Shown here: piece by piece, positions 7,608 through 16,895 of the stretch | Numbering within the stretch: position 1 is the stretch's first letter | Layout: every line of letters starts with the position of its first letter | Origin: a virus | IMG/VR virus record: IMGVR_UViG_3300043425_001539 | Span: 1 to 64,000 of that record | Length of the DNA stretch: 64,000 bases | Strand: one strand, 5' to 3' | The notes under the pieces: model-generated | Seen by the model: the letters and a program-made list of their open reading frames with translations, nothing else | Databases searched by the model: none | What the model was told of the DNA's origin: nothing | Made by a program: the position numbers and the translations under genes

Positions 7608-10600
7608 TTAGGTTTTGTCAATATTCCCAGATACAAATATATTTCCGTTAACCTGTATTTTAGGAGTAGAAATTATTCCCCCTTCAGATGATAAACCTTC
7701 TGATGTTGTTTCTCCTCCGCCAACAAATGAATCTAACAAATTATTAAGTTTATCAAATACGCTACTTGAAGAACCGTCAGCTCCACTTTCTTTAATCATT
7801 TTTGCCTTTTCTATTTCTACTTGAAGTTTTTGCTGCTCATATACTATTAATGCATTAAGCGCTTCTTTTAATTTTCCTACGTCAACCTTAGATATTTTTT
7901 CCGTTACATCCCCATATATTTTAAAGGATGCCGCATCTTTTTCGGTAAAGTTTTTCCAATTTTTTGTAAAAGTTCCAACATCTTTAGAAAAAGTTCCAAA
8001 CGCCTTTACGAATTTTTCAAATGGGGATACAACTGTTGTCAATCTTTCAATAACTTTAGTTAAATTTTCAAATTTTAGAATGTCCGCAGGATTTAGTTTT
8101 TCTAATCCAGGTTGTACAGCGTTTAGTGAATTGCCTAAATCAGTAAATAACGGTGTTAATGAATACTGTTTTTTAAATAAACCTCCGCCGTCATTAGAAG
8201 AGATAAGAGATTGCATTTCAATATAACTTTTGATAACCATCATCATGCTATTTGAAGCAGGAACCAACATTGATGCAACATTTGCCGCGTTATCCAATTC
8301 GGTTTTTCTTTCGGTTATCATTTTTCCTATATTAGCTATTTCAAAAATTCCATTCCCAACATTTTTAATACCTGATATACTTTCGTTAATAATATCTTTT
8401 TGCGCTATGTAAAAATTTCCAAATGATGTTAAAACATTAGGTAAAGTTGTTAATAAATTGCTAATTGATTCTATTGCTTTAGGAACCGCCTGCGCAAAAG
8501 AAATAGTTTCTACAGGAACAAGCTTACCGTTTCTTAATTCATTAATAGTTGCTTTTCCAGCGGCTAATTCCGTTATCATTTTGGCAAGTTTGGAAATTGG
8601 ATCAGTAATTTCTGAAATTCCTTCGATGCCTTTTTCAATATTACCTTTACTAAACCATCCTCCACCTTCAGCCCAACTTTTTCCAAACATTTCAAGAGGT
8701 TGTGTTAATGCTGTTAACAAAGCATTAACATTATTTCCTGCATTAACAAAATCAGCTGGCCCTAATTTAACAACATCATAAGGTACAAGTTGATTATTTT
8801 TAACTTTATACATAACCACATTTAGATTGGCCATGTCTGATACTCCTTTTGCTAAAGATCCTATAATATCGCCTACTTTAGCCGAAGCGTCAATACCTTT
8901 TTCTAAATAACCACTTTTAAATAGTCCTGAACCTTCCGCTGCAGATTTGCCAAAATCTGTTAAAGGAGCCACAAGTGCTTCTAATACTGATTTAACACCT
9001 TCGCCCGCTTTTACAAAATCAGGTGAAGATAATTTAACAATGTCATAAGGTACAAGTTGATTATTCTTAACCTTGTATTTTATGACACTTAAGTTAGCCA
9101 TCTCGGATACACCTTTTGCTATTGAACCAATTATGTTGCCAACTTTAGCTGATGCATCAATTCCTTTTTCTAAATATCCATTTTTAAATAATCCTGAACC
9201 TTCCGCAGCTGCTTGTCCAAAATCAGTTAGTGGCTGAATCAGCGCATTTAATATAGAAGCTACATTTGGCCCTACTGCTTTAATTTCTTCAGGTGTTAAT
9301 TTAACTTGTCCTTTTGCAACTAATTTTTTTTGCGAATCATCCCATTCCATTTGTGTGAATGTTAACGAAGCCATACTTTTAATTCCCATTGCGATTGATG
9401 ACAATGAAAAACCTAACATTCCAATTATAGGAATTGCCGCAACTAATTTAAGCATTCCTTGTATACCTACTCCATCTAAAGCGTTTGAAAATGCTTGTAC
9501 GGTACTTTGAACGGCATTTTTAAGTAAGACGCCATCCGTTTCTGTCCAACCTATTGTTTTAAATATCGCAAGCGATCCTGTTAATGGAATTAATGCAACT
9601 GTAGCTGGAATTAATGCTGCTGCACCTAATGCAATAAGAGGTGACATTAAACCCAATAAAGAAAGCGATTTTCCTAATTCAAGTATAGTATAAGCAAGAT
9701 TATCTGCTTGTTCTTTAGTAAAATTAGTTTTAAATAAAATAAATAAAGCTCCTGCAAAGATTACTAAGCTTCCTGCTAAAAGTGTTAAAATTCCTGCTCC
9801 TATTGCTGTAACAGGCGCAACTAATCCTAAAGCATATGCAGCTAATCCTAATACTACAATAGATGCTCCGATTACAGCTATTTTTAATGCAAGGTCCATG
9901 GGATCACCAGGAATTAAGGATAATATTAATAATGCAGCAGAAAAACCTATTAAAGGCAAAATTAAAGCGGCTAATGTAGCGCTTCCTTTGGTAATATCTC
10001 CTTTGGAATTAAGTTTTCCTATTAAATATAAAGCCCCACCGACCGCAAGTATAGATAAAGAAACCGTAATTGCCCCTAATGCAATTTTAGGAGCGAAGCT
10101 TCCTATAAATAACATGGTCAACGAAAATAAAACTGTTGTTAAACTTATCGATCTGATTGCTTTTGCACCGATCATAACTTCAGGTGTTGCCGTTTTAGCC
10201 AATACTTTTAATATAGCATTAATTGATAATATAAAAACCATAACTCCTAATGCATATAGAGGAGCGGTTATTCCAATTAATACCATTGCTAATGAAAAAG
10301 AATTAATATTGGATAAAACATATGATAATAAAGCAAGACCTAACATTGTTTTAACACTAACACTGGCAGCATTTGAAAGTATTTTTAGTAATGCTGTTAC
10401 TCCCAATGCAAATACCAATACGCCTAATGCAAATAAAGGTGCAACTAATCCTACTAATGTCATTGTTAATACAAATTTAGCCACATTTTTTGCTAAATAG
10501 TTTATTAAAACAACACCAAGAAATACTTTAGGTGACACCGCAACAGCATTAGATAATATTTTTAACATTGTGATGACTCCTAATGAAAATACCAATATTC

Positions 10601-11018
10601 CAAATGCAAATAAAGGTGCTGTGACAGCAACCAATACCATTGCTCCTACAAATTGTAAAATATTTTGACTAATTGCTGTATAAAAATTAATCATTTTTGC
10701 AGATAAATCATCGGTATCAATTCCTTCAATATTTTTTGCTGTATCTTTAATCCCTTCGGATAATGTAATAACAAATCCTTTAAGTTTATCCCCTGCTTTA
10801 GGATTAAGTTTTTCAGTTTGCTTAATTAATGTAGAAAGTGACGATGCCATTCCTCCTACTGCTGCGGCATCTTTTCCATTTTCTTTGCTTTCGTTACTTT
10901 CAACTTGTGCTTGTCCGCCGCCAACACCTTTTTTATTGGGGTTTAAATAACTTTCAATCTTGGCCGTTAAAGATACGAGTTGAGTTAGTTTATTATTTGC
11001 TTGTATGGCAACGGACAT
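7608..11018 (-). CDS. Tail tape measure-like protein
   Basis: 1136 residues, one of the longest genes here, directly downstream of the sheath, tube and tail-chaperone-like genes, which is the tape measure position in contractile-tailed phages. The N-terminal third (about residues 115-470) is a series of hydrophobic repeats of roughly 60 residues carrying the motif TAPLFAFG or VAPLFALG, with many membrane-like helices. The central part (about 570-850) has three near-identical repeats of roughly 90 residues, each including SGLFKNGYLEKGIDASAKVG or a variant and YKVKNNQLVPYD. Hydrophobic helices in tape measure proteins are thought to insert in the host membrane for DNA delivery. Call rests on size, repeats and synteny. 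Confidence 0.7.
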   Translation of the reverse strand: MSVAIQANNKLTQLVSLTAKIESYLNPNKKGVGGGQAQVESNESKENGKDAAAVGGMASSLSTLIKQTEKLNPKAGDKLKGFVITLSEGIKDTAKNIEGIDTDDLSAKMINFYTAISQNILQFVGAMVLVAVTAPLFAFGILVFSLGVITMLKILSNAVAVSPKVFLGVVLINYLAKNVAKFVLTMTLVGLVAPLFALGVLVFALGVTALLKILSNAASVSVKTMLGLALLSYVLSNINSFSLAMVLIGITAPLYALGVMVFILSINAILKVLAKTATPEVMIGAKAIRSISLTTVLFSLTMLFIGSFAPKIALGAITVSLSILAVGGALYLIGKLNSKGDITKGSATLAALILPLIGFSAALLILSLIPGDPMDLALKIAVIGASIVVLGLAAYALGLVAPVTAIGAGILTLLAGSLVIFAGALFILFKTNFTKEQADNLAYTILELGKSLSLLGLMSPLIALGAAALIPATVALIPLTGSLAIFKTIGWTETDGVLLKNAVQSTVQAFSNALDGVGIQGMLKLVAAIPIIGMLGFSLSSIAMGIKSMASLTFTQMEWDDSQKKLVAKGQVKLTPEEIKAVGPNVASILNALIQPLTDFGQAAAEGSGLFKNGYLEKGIDASAKVGNIIGSIAKGVSEMANLSVIKYKVKNNQLVPYDIVKLSSPDFVKAGEGVKSVLEALVAPLTDFGKSAAEGSGLFKSGYLEKGIDASAKVGDIIGSLAKGVSDMANLNVVMYKVKNNQLVPYDVVKLGPADFVNAGNNVNALLTALTQPLEMFGKSWAEGGGWFSKGNIEKGIEGISEITDPISKLAKMITELAAGKATINELRNGKLVPVETISFAQAVPKAIESISNLLTTLPNVLTSFGNFYIAQKDIINESISGIKNVGNGIFEIANIGKMITERKTELDNAANVASMLVPASNSMMMVIKSYIEMQSLISSNDGGGLFKKQYSLTPLFTDLGNSLNAVQPGLEKLNPADILKFENLTKVIERLTTVVSPFEKFVKAFGTFSKDVGTFTKNWKNFTEKDAASFKIYGDVTEKISKVDVGKLKEALNALIVYEQQKLQVEIEKAKMIKESGADGSSSSVFDKLNNLLDSFVGGGETTSEGLSSEGGIISTPKIQVNGNIFVSGNIDKT

Positions 11019-11033
11019 TTCACAAGTTTATTT

Positions 11034-11321
11034 TTACATTAATTTACCTAAACTTCCCAATCCGCCTGAAGGCATTTTAAACGATGTTTTAGGTAAACTT
11101 CTTTGTGCATCATTCATCATTTTTGAAGCGCTGAATGACTGCGGCATATTTTTATCATACTCTTCTTCTTGCGCTTTTCTTTGTTTATTTTCATCTTCAG
11201 CATGTTTTTTCAAATTTTCAATTAAAAATTCTGCTCTATAAAATTCCATTAGTTCAAGCTCAGATGGCTGAAGCCGCACTATTTTAAGAAGAAGAAATTC
11301 CAACTCAAACCAATTCTCCAA
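11034..11321 (-). CDS. Tail assembly / baseplate hub small protein (possible frameshift or TTG start)
   Basis: The frame encodes 95 residues if read from TTG at 11321; the first ATG is at 11249 and would give only 71 residues. The 5' end overlaps the last 17 bases of the upstream 333-residue gene in the +1 frame. The frame is open upstream to a TGA just before 11361. The protein is helical and charged (LELMEFYRAEFLIENLKKH), with a Gly-rich C-terminus. Being short, overlapping and immediately before the tape measure, it resembles the second tail-assembly chaperone (lambda G/GT) or a T4 gp51-like hub assembly factor. Start mechanism unresolved. Confidence 0.5.
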   Translation of the reverse strand: MENWFELEFLLLKIVRLQPSELELMEFYRAEFLIENLKKHAEDENKQRKAQEEEYDKNMPQSFSASKMMNDAQRSLPKTSFKMPSGGLGSLGKLM

Positions 11322-12306
11322 AGATATCTGAAATAAGGAAAATAGACTTGAATCCTCCTGGAAAGTTCAAAGGACTAACCTTTTCGCCTCCCCCCGAGCT
11401 AATATATTTTATTTGCGGATTAATATAAGAAGTTAAAATCTCAATTAGTTTGTCAAGAACAGAAATTCTTTGTATGCTCCAAGTCAAGCTATCTTGCATT
11501 GCTTTATCGTAAGCAGCTTGTGTTAATGTTTTCCATTCAGGAAATAAAAATGGAGCATATTTTACAAATGCTTTATCAAAATTCTTATTTGCTTGTTGCT
11601 TTTGTTTAATATAGCTCTTAATGAAATTCATAGTTCCTAATGTAGGTAAATATAAATTAAAAGATTCACCGTTTTTCATTCTAATTTTAAAACACTTTTC
11701 AGTAGAATCATAATAATTCATTAATCGCTCATCAGGATTAAAATAATCTAAAAGATCTTTGGTTACTTCAATTTTTTCTTCAAAACCGTCATTATCCGTA
11801 ACATTAATCATTAGTTTATTTTCTCCATTTTTAAATGTAAAGTCTCTGATGGCAAAAATTAAATAAAATCTATCTATTTCTAATAAATCTCTATAATTGC
11901 CTGGTTTCCCTGGAACTTTAATCCTGCAACATTTTTCAATAATAAAATTTAACATATCATCGGTGGATAACAAGTCATTATCATCCATTGTTGACCAATG
12001 ACGAATTTCAGCAACGCTAGCAGCACGGATAGCTACTTGTGTTGTGTCTTGATAAAATAATCCTTTAGATGGCAATGATTCCATTGGAATATTTTTCCAA
12101 CCAATCTCTGCTGCTAATAATGTATCATCTTCAATATGCAAAAACTTTTGCGCTTTGCCAATAGATGTTGGTTTTTCTTGTTGGCTTTCTTGATTTTTTG
12201 CATTTAAATCAATTTCATTTTGTTCATTTTGTTGCGCGAATAATGCAGCTTCTCGTTCAATTTTATTCTGAAGCTCATCACCGTCCATAAATTCTTTTTC
12301 GTTCAT
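11305..12306 (-). CDS. gp26-like baseplate hub / tail assembly protein
   Basis: 333 residues. The region around residues 70-115 (IPMESLPSKGLFYQDT, then VAIRAASVAEIRHWSTMDDN) has the LPS-G-x-x-Y pattern I associate with the T4 gp26-type baseplate hub family, followed by acidic helical segments. The first 50 residues are Gln/Glu-rich and probably disordered. Position between tail tube and tape measure also suits a tail chaperone. It is larger than T4 gp26 (208 residues). A GGGGGGA run near the 3' end looks like a -1 slip site but leads straight to a stop, so frameshifting there is unlikely. Confidence 0.5.
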   Translation of the reverse strand: MNEKEFMDGDELQNKIEREAALFAQQNEQNEIDLNAKNQESQQEKPTSIGKAQKFLHIEDDTLLAAEIGWKNIPMESLPSKGLFYQDTTQVAIRAASVAEIRHWSTMDDNDLLSTDDMLNFIIEKCCRIKVPGKPGNYRDLLEIDRFYLIFAIRDFTFKNGENKLMINVTDNDGFEEKIEVTKDLLDYFNPDERLMNYYDSTEKCFKIRMKNGESFNLYLPTLGTMNFIKSYIKQKQQANKNFDKAFVKYAPFLFPEWKTLTQAAYDKAMQDSLTWSIQRISVLDKLIEILTSYINPQIKYISSGGGEKVSPLNFPGGFKSIFLISDIFGELV

Positions 12307-12368
12307 ATTGATAAAATTTTATTAATAATAGTATATATCTATGTTACATTTATAAGTAAGATTAAACC

Positions 12369-12398
12369 AAAAAAGGAAAGGCACCTTTGTGCCTTTCC
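12369..12398 (-). terminator. Rho-independent terminator after tail tube gene
   Basis: GGAAAGGCAC and its exact complement (12375-12384 and 12389-12398) flank a 4-base loop, followed on the minus strand by six T. It lies 40 bases after the tail tube stop, so sheath and tube transcripts probably end here and the gp26-like gene starts a new unit. Confidence 0.85.
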
Positions 12399-12437
12399 TC
12401 TATTAAAAATACAATTTGTTTTATACAATTTGTTTTA

Positions 12438-13001
12438 TTAAAGAATAGTTTCTTCCCAGTAGTCTGCTCTAAGAGTGAATCCAGAAATTTTATAAATACC
12501 TGGTTCAGTAAAGTTTGCTTCATTTCCAAAACCTGCTATTGCAGTTGTTGGGAATACTGTTGGGAATGTTAATTGACGATAAATATCACCATTTTTATTA
12601 AAGTAATTTATTATCATTGGTCCACCTGAATAATCTCGTTTAAGACCCATACGTCCAGTAAGAGGATCATAAATAATATCACACCATTGCCGCAATGCTT
12701 TGTAAACATATGCACTATTTGCATCGTCAAGATTTACTTCAAAATCAAGAGTAATATCAACAGTTGTGCTATCAGGTGCTCCACCAGCAAACGATCTTCT
12801 TGCAAATTTATATGTTTGCTCTTGAACACCAGGAAGTTTATTTACCTCAATACCTCCAATGTTTGTAACATTTTCCATCACAAGCTGCCAATTCGATACA
12901 GCAGGTGGCGGAGTTAACAAAACTTCAAACTGTGATTGATACACAGGTTCAAATTTGTTCATCGAGGCAACCGAATTTCTATAATGTGGTAATCCTGCCA
13001 T
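12438..13001 (-). CDS. 19: Tail tube protein (T4 gp19-like)
   Basis: 187 residues, compared with 163 in T4. It has the features of the T4-type tube family: an N-terminal segment placing the chain in an inner beta-barrel (FEPVYQSQFEVLLTPPPAV), the central VDITLDFEVNLDDANSAYVYK stretch, and a C-terminal ISGFTLRADYWEE. It is immediately downstream of the tail sheath gene, the conserved order 18-19. The protein polymerises in hexameric rings to form the DNA conduit. A strong terminator follows it. Confidence 0.9.
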   Translation of the reverse strand: MAGLPHYRNSVASMNKFEPVYQSQFEVLLTPPPAVSNWQLVMENVTNIGGIEVNKLPGVQEQTYKFARRSFAGGAPDSTTVDITLDFEVNLDDANSAYVYKALRQWCDIIYDPLTGRMGLKRDYSGGPMIINYFNKNGDIYRQLTFPTVFPTTAIAGFGNEANFTEPGIYKISGFTLRADYWEETIL

Positions 13002-13031
13002 TTTATACTTTTATTTTTTTATTTTTTATAA

Positions 13032-16000
13032 TTATGCTGCGCTAAAACCGCCTGAACTAATTCCGCCTGTTTTTAGTACAGTAATTCTGTTAATGAATTT
13101 TTGTAATCCGCGAGAAGGCTCTATAGCAATATCAATTACGCCAAAGTTTTGGTCTATGATTTCTGCAGTATTATTGGTTTCATCCATGATAACAGAGTAT
13201 GCAAAAATTCCTCCACCGTTTCTGACTACATCCAAATAATTTTCAACGATTGTTTTAATTTCAAGTCGAGTAGTTGCATCATTAAATTCAAACAAATATT
13301 GTTGTAAAATTTCGATAACAGCTGTTTCGATAGTAATTAACAAGTCTCTTACGTGCAAATTATTAAATGCTGATAAAGTTCTTTGATATGCTGTTTGATT
13401 TGCAAAAATCATTGGACCAACATTTTTGACGTTGGTTATTGGGTTTAAGCCAAACGGCTCAAGATTTTCTCTATCAGACAACAGATAATCATATTCCATC
13501 CCAACAAATCTAGGGTTAGAAATTACACCTCTTCTTGGACCAGCTACGATTGCATAAGGAGTTCCATTAATAAATTTGCGAACAAAGTTATTTGAAACAT
13601 CAGCAGCGGGTGGAATACTCTTGTTTTTAGCATTCTCACGAATTATAAGATTTGGTGTAAATACGCCTATAAATTTTGCTCCTTGCTCTTCATCAGGTAA
13701 ACCCCAAACAAAAGATGGACCTAATGAAAGATTTCCTCCTGTTGAAATATAAAATGTATTTAATACAGGTGCAGGATTACCAGCCTGTGGGTCAGGCAAT
13801 TCAGTAAATCTTGGATCAGTACTTGCTTGAAATTCTGCAATTGACGGAGCATTAATAATTGCTAAACATTGCTGACGATTCTTTGCAAGGCGGCTAAGAA
13901 TTTGTTTAGACCCCATGTTTGGCTGAAGACCAAGATTGAAAGTATCAACAATATATCTAAATGTTATTACATCATCCGATGCAAGCGTTTTTGCAAGATT
14001 TGTGTTTTCAAGAACACCGTATATTTTATCAAGTTGCGCGTCGGTATTATTAGGCAAATGATAGTCGGTTAACGTAAATCCTGACAATGCAGTAAATTGG
14101 AAACGATCAGCAAATTTTTGAATTGATTGATAGCATGTAACATAAGTTAAACCGCTCGTTACCGTAGTTTTTGGCGTAACAAGTGTAGAATATTCAAAAT
14201 AAGGTACACCCGTAACAGGATCGGTTTTCTTAACTTTAGAAACTATCCGTGTCAAGAAAGTTTCAGTGTTATCCACTAAATAATCGCCAACCTCAATTTT
14301 AGCGCCGTTTGTTGAAGAAAGCTTAAACTTTTTACCTCCATCATAAAGACCCGGCGCTTCAATTTTGACGTTCTCGGATATGTTCTTTGCAATTGACGAG
14401 TAAAAAGCAACATAATTTAACGATCCGCCATCATCATATATGTTTGCATCTACGTAAGTTTCATTAACATCAGCAAATGTAGAATTTGCGGGCGTTAAAA
14501 GAGAACTGTCTGTAAACTGTTTAACGGATGCTCCTTTTAAGCCATAAGCAATACCGCTATATGCATCTACTATTCTGCTATAATTTGGTGTAGCAGCTAC
14601 ATAGTTAAATGATGAAGATCCTGATCCGTACTTAATTCTATCGCCGTCAATAACCAATTGATTATTAATATTATTAGCAAGAATTGCTCCTGGGTATGCT
14701 TCAATAATTGCATACTCAGCAATATTAGTATTATCTAAGTTAAATGCACCTGATACAACCGTTGCTGAAGTAGCCAATACTTCACCAGTAATTACCTTTC
14801 CATTTAAAAGAGTTACTTCAATAACATCGCCTAAAGTACCGCCATTAAAAGGATTACCTGTCGTTGTATCCACAACTCGTATTTTACCAAAATCAGCATC
14901 TGTTGTGTTGATTTCCCATCCTTTCAAATACCAAGAACCAGATATTGCGGTTGATGTTGTTACGTTATACAAGGTTACAAGATTTCCATTATCATCAGCA
15001 ACAGTTCCAGCAGGATTTAACAATGATACACCGTCAATTTTGCTGTAAGTATATGTAGGATTTAGGATATATGTAATTTCATCGGTTGTTGCAAGATCAG
15101 GTACTAAAAAATCTGCTTCATCAACGCTGACGTCAAGTAAAGTAATTGCTAAATCTGATGGCTGCAAGAATGAAGAAAATTCATCAGCAGCAAACCCAGC
15201 TGTACAAAATTTATCTCGATAAAAAGGAGCGCCTGTTGTTAACGTTGTTGCTACCGTAAGTTGAAACCCTCCTGTTATGCCAGTTACTGCATCAATTTCA
15301 AAATACTTAGCATATCCAGCTGCTTCAATTAAAATAATGTCGCCTGCCGCGGGAGTAAAAGATGGGAAGTTAACATTAATCTGATTTGCAATAGTTGGAA
15401 TTGTTAAAACTTCGCCTTCTTCTATATAGTTTGCAATATATGACGCATCGCTATTTAACGGATTACTCAACGGAGCAATGAAAAAATCTCCTGAATCAAT
15501 TATGTTATCTACTTTAACATAATCGCTTGGCGCTGCTGAATTGAACAAAGTATTTGTTCCATAAGTAGCAATTAATGAATTTGTATTTAATCCTCTCAAA
15601 AGAGCGTCATACATGGAAGGAGTAAATACCGTATCTGTAGGAACTGGTTTATAAACAACAAGTTGATTTAAGAATTTACCATTATTGCCTCCATAAGGAT
15701 ATGATGTTACATAAGGTTCTACAGAATCACCTGCAGTATCAAAAGGTTGAGCTAATTCATCGCCTGCTAAAGAATCTTGTCCATTGTACGAAAGAATGTT
15801 TTTAAGTGGCGTATTATATGAAAGAAAATCCAACACTTCATCAGTTGAATTTATTAATGAGTGACCTACCATATCTACTTTATAAGTAGAGTTTGCATAG
15901 TCATCAAGAGCCTTTTCATTAATGTTTAAAAACAATCCAGTAAGCGCGGTTGCTTGATTAACAATTACATCAATTGATTGATTAACGCCATTGTTATCAA

Positions 16001-16814
16001 TAAAGTTTGGTATTACACAACCTGTAAAAGTTCCAAGCAATGTTACGCCGTCAAGACTTAAAAAGTTTTCTAATTGGTTTGATTTAATGCCTCTTGCATC
16101 AAAATACTTAGACCAAACAGGATCTTTTGACAGCGAAGGTAAATCTGACCAATTTCCTTTGACTACAAATACATCAACAAAATAATCCGATACGTAATCA
16201 GTTGGATTAACGTATTCTGGAACATCGTCAGTTCCAAAATAATCTTGTGCTGTAATATTATACAACGAAGCATTTACAGATTTACGAATAATAATACTCG
16301 TTTCTTGTTGGCTTAAATTAACCAGGTTAAACAGTCTTCCTCTGTTTGCTGGTTTGCTATCAACAGTTGCCTGTAAATAATTTGTATCAGCAAACCAAAA
16401 TCTTTCTTTATTATAAAAAGAAGAAAGAAGGGCTTCTGTTACTGTTCCGTTTTCTCCAGCAGCTTCGAGTGAAAAAGACCTGTATTGAACAGCGTCTCCG
16501 CCTTCGTTTGCTGGAATGTTGTTAAGCGGAAGAAGATTGAGAGCAAATATTGGTGCTGATTGTAAGCACGTTTCAATCGCACGGTGAAAAAATGATCCAC
16601 GTTTTTCCAAGTATGCATCAATTGGTCCAAACACTCTTCGTGCTGTTGCAACGTCTCTTAAAAATACTGGAGCATTAAAAGGTCCTATACGAGAAAAACC
16701 TACCACAAGACGAACCGTTTGTGACGTAACCACTATTCTCTCAGACGCATCAAATTCTACGGTATAAACACCTGATGCCTTAAATTGGTTTAGATCAAGC
16801 GTGATTTTTGCCAT
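13032..16814 (-). CDS. 18: Tail sheath protein (T4 gp18-like), unusually long
   Basis: 1260 residues, about twice T4 gp18 (659). The N-terminus (SGVYTVEFDASERIVVTSQT and the following GFSRIGPFNAPVFLRD) and the C-terminal ~300 residues (NNFVRKFINGTPYAIVAGPRRG, then the LEPFGLNPIT and LHVRDLLITIETAVIEILQQ segments) are those of contractile sheath proteins. The conserved C-terminal core mediates the handshake with neighbouring subunits. The extra ~600 residues lie in the middle, rich in Thr, Asp, Gly and Val, and presumably form additional surface domains. It is followed 30 bases later by the tube gene. Confidence 0.9.
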   Translation of the reverse strand: MAKITLDLNQFKASGVYTVEFDASERIVVTSQTVRLVVGFSRIGPFNAPVFLRDVATARRVFGPIDAYLEKRGSFFHRAIETCLQSAPIFALNLLPLNNIPANEGGDAVQYRSFSLEAAGENGTVTEALLSSFYNKERFWFADTNYLQATVDSKPANRGRLFNLVNLSQQETSIIIRKSVNASLYNITAQDYFGTDDVPEYVNPTDYVSDYFVDVFVVKGNWSDLPSLSKDPVWSKYFDARGIKSNQLENFLSLDGVTLLGTFTGCVIPNFIDNNGVNQSIDVIVNQATALTGLFLNINEKALDDYANSTYKVDMVGHSLINSTDEVLDFLSYNTPLKNILSYNGQDSLAGDELAQPFDTAGDSVEPYVTSYPYGGNNGKFLNQLVVYKPVPTDTVFTPSMYDALLRGLNTNSLIATYGTNTLFNSAAPSDYVKVDNIIDSGDFFIAPLSNPLNSDASYIANYIEEGEVLTIPTIANQINVNFPSFTPAAGDIILIEAAGYAKYFEIDAVTGITGGFQLTVATTLTTGAPFYRDKFCTAGFAADEFSSFLQPSDLAITLLDVSVDEADFLVPDLATTDEITYILNPTYTYSKIDGVSLLNPAGTVADDNGNLVTLYNVTTSTAISGSWYLKGWEINTTDADFGKIRVVDTTTGNPFNGGTLGDVIEVTLLNGKVITGEVLATSATVVSGAFNLDNTNIAEYAIIEAYPGAILANNINNQLVIDGDRIKYGSGSSSFNYVAATPNYSRIVDAYSGIAYGLKGASVKQFTDSSLLTPANSTFADVNETYVDANIYDDGGSLNYVAFYSSIAKNISENVKIEAPGLYDGGKKFKLSSTNGAKIEVGDYLVDNTETFLTRIVSKVKKTDPVTGVPYFEYSTLVTPKTTVTSGLTYVTCYQSIQKFADRFQFTALSGFTLTDYHLPNNTDAQLDKIYGVLENTNLAKTLASDDVITFRYIVDTFNLGLQPNMGSKQILSRLAKNRQQCLAIINAPSIAEFQASTDPRFTELPDPQAGNPAPVLNTFYISTGGNLSLGPSFVWGLPDEEQGAKFIGVFTPNLIIRENAKNKSIPPAADVSNNFVRKFINGTPYAIVAGPRRGVISNPRFVGMEYDYLLSDRENLEPFGLNPITNVKNVGPMIFANQTAYQRTLSAFNNLHVRDLLITIETAVIEILQQYLFEFNDATTRLEIKTIVENYLDVVRNGGGIFAYSVIMDETNNTAEIIDQNFGVIDIAIEPSRGLQKFINRITVLKTGGISSGGFSAA

Positions 16815-16895
16815 TCTGCTTTATTTGTTATTTTTCTATTTATTTCTTTCATAAATAAATTTAATCTATATATCTTTTAGATACCCACCTTTTTT

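Noticed and set aside
9898-10500. 200-codon plus-strand frame
   Set aside because: Antisense shadow of the hydrophobic repeats in the tape measure gene.
11384-11399. GGGGGGA as a lambda-type -1 frameshift site in the gp26-like gene
   Set aside because: The heptamer is in frame, but the -1 frame reaches a TAG within five codons and does not enter the overlapping small ORF, which is in the +1 frame.
16439-16651. 70-codon minus-strand frame inside the sheath gene
   Set aside because: Out-of-frame overlap with the well-supported sheath coding sequence.
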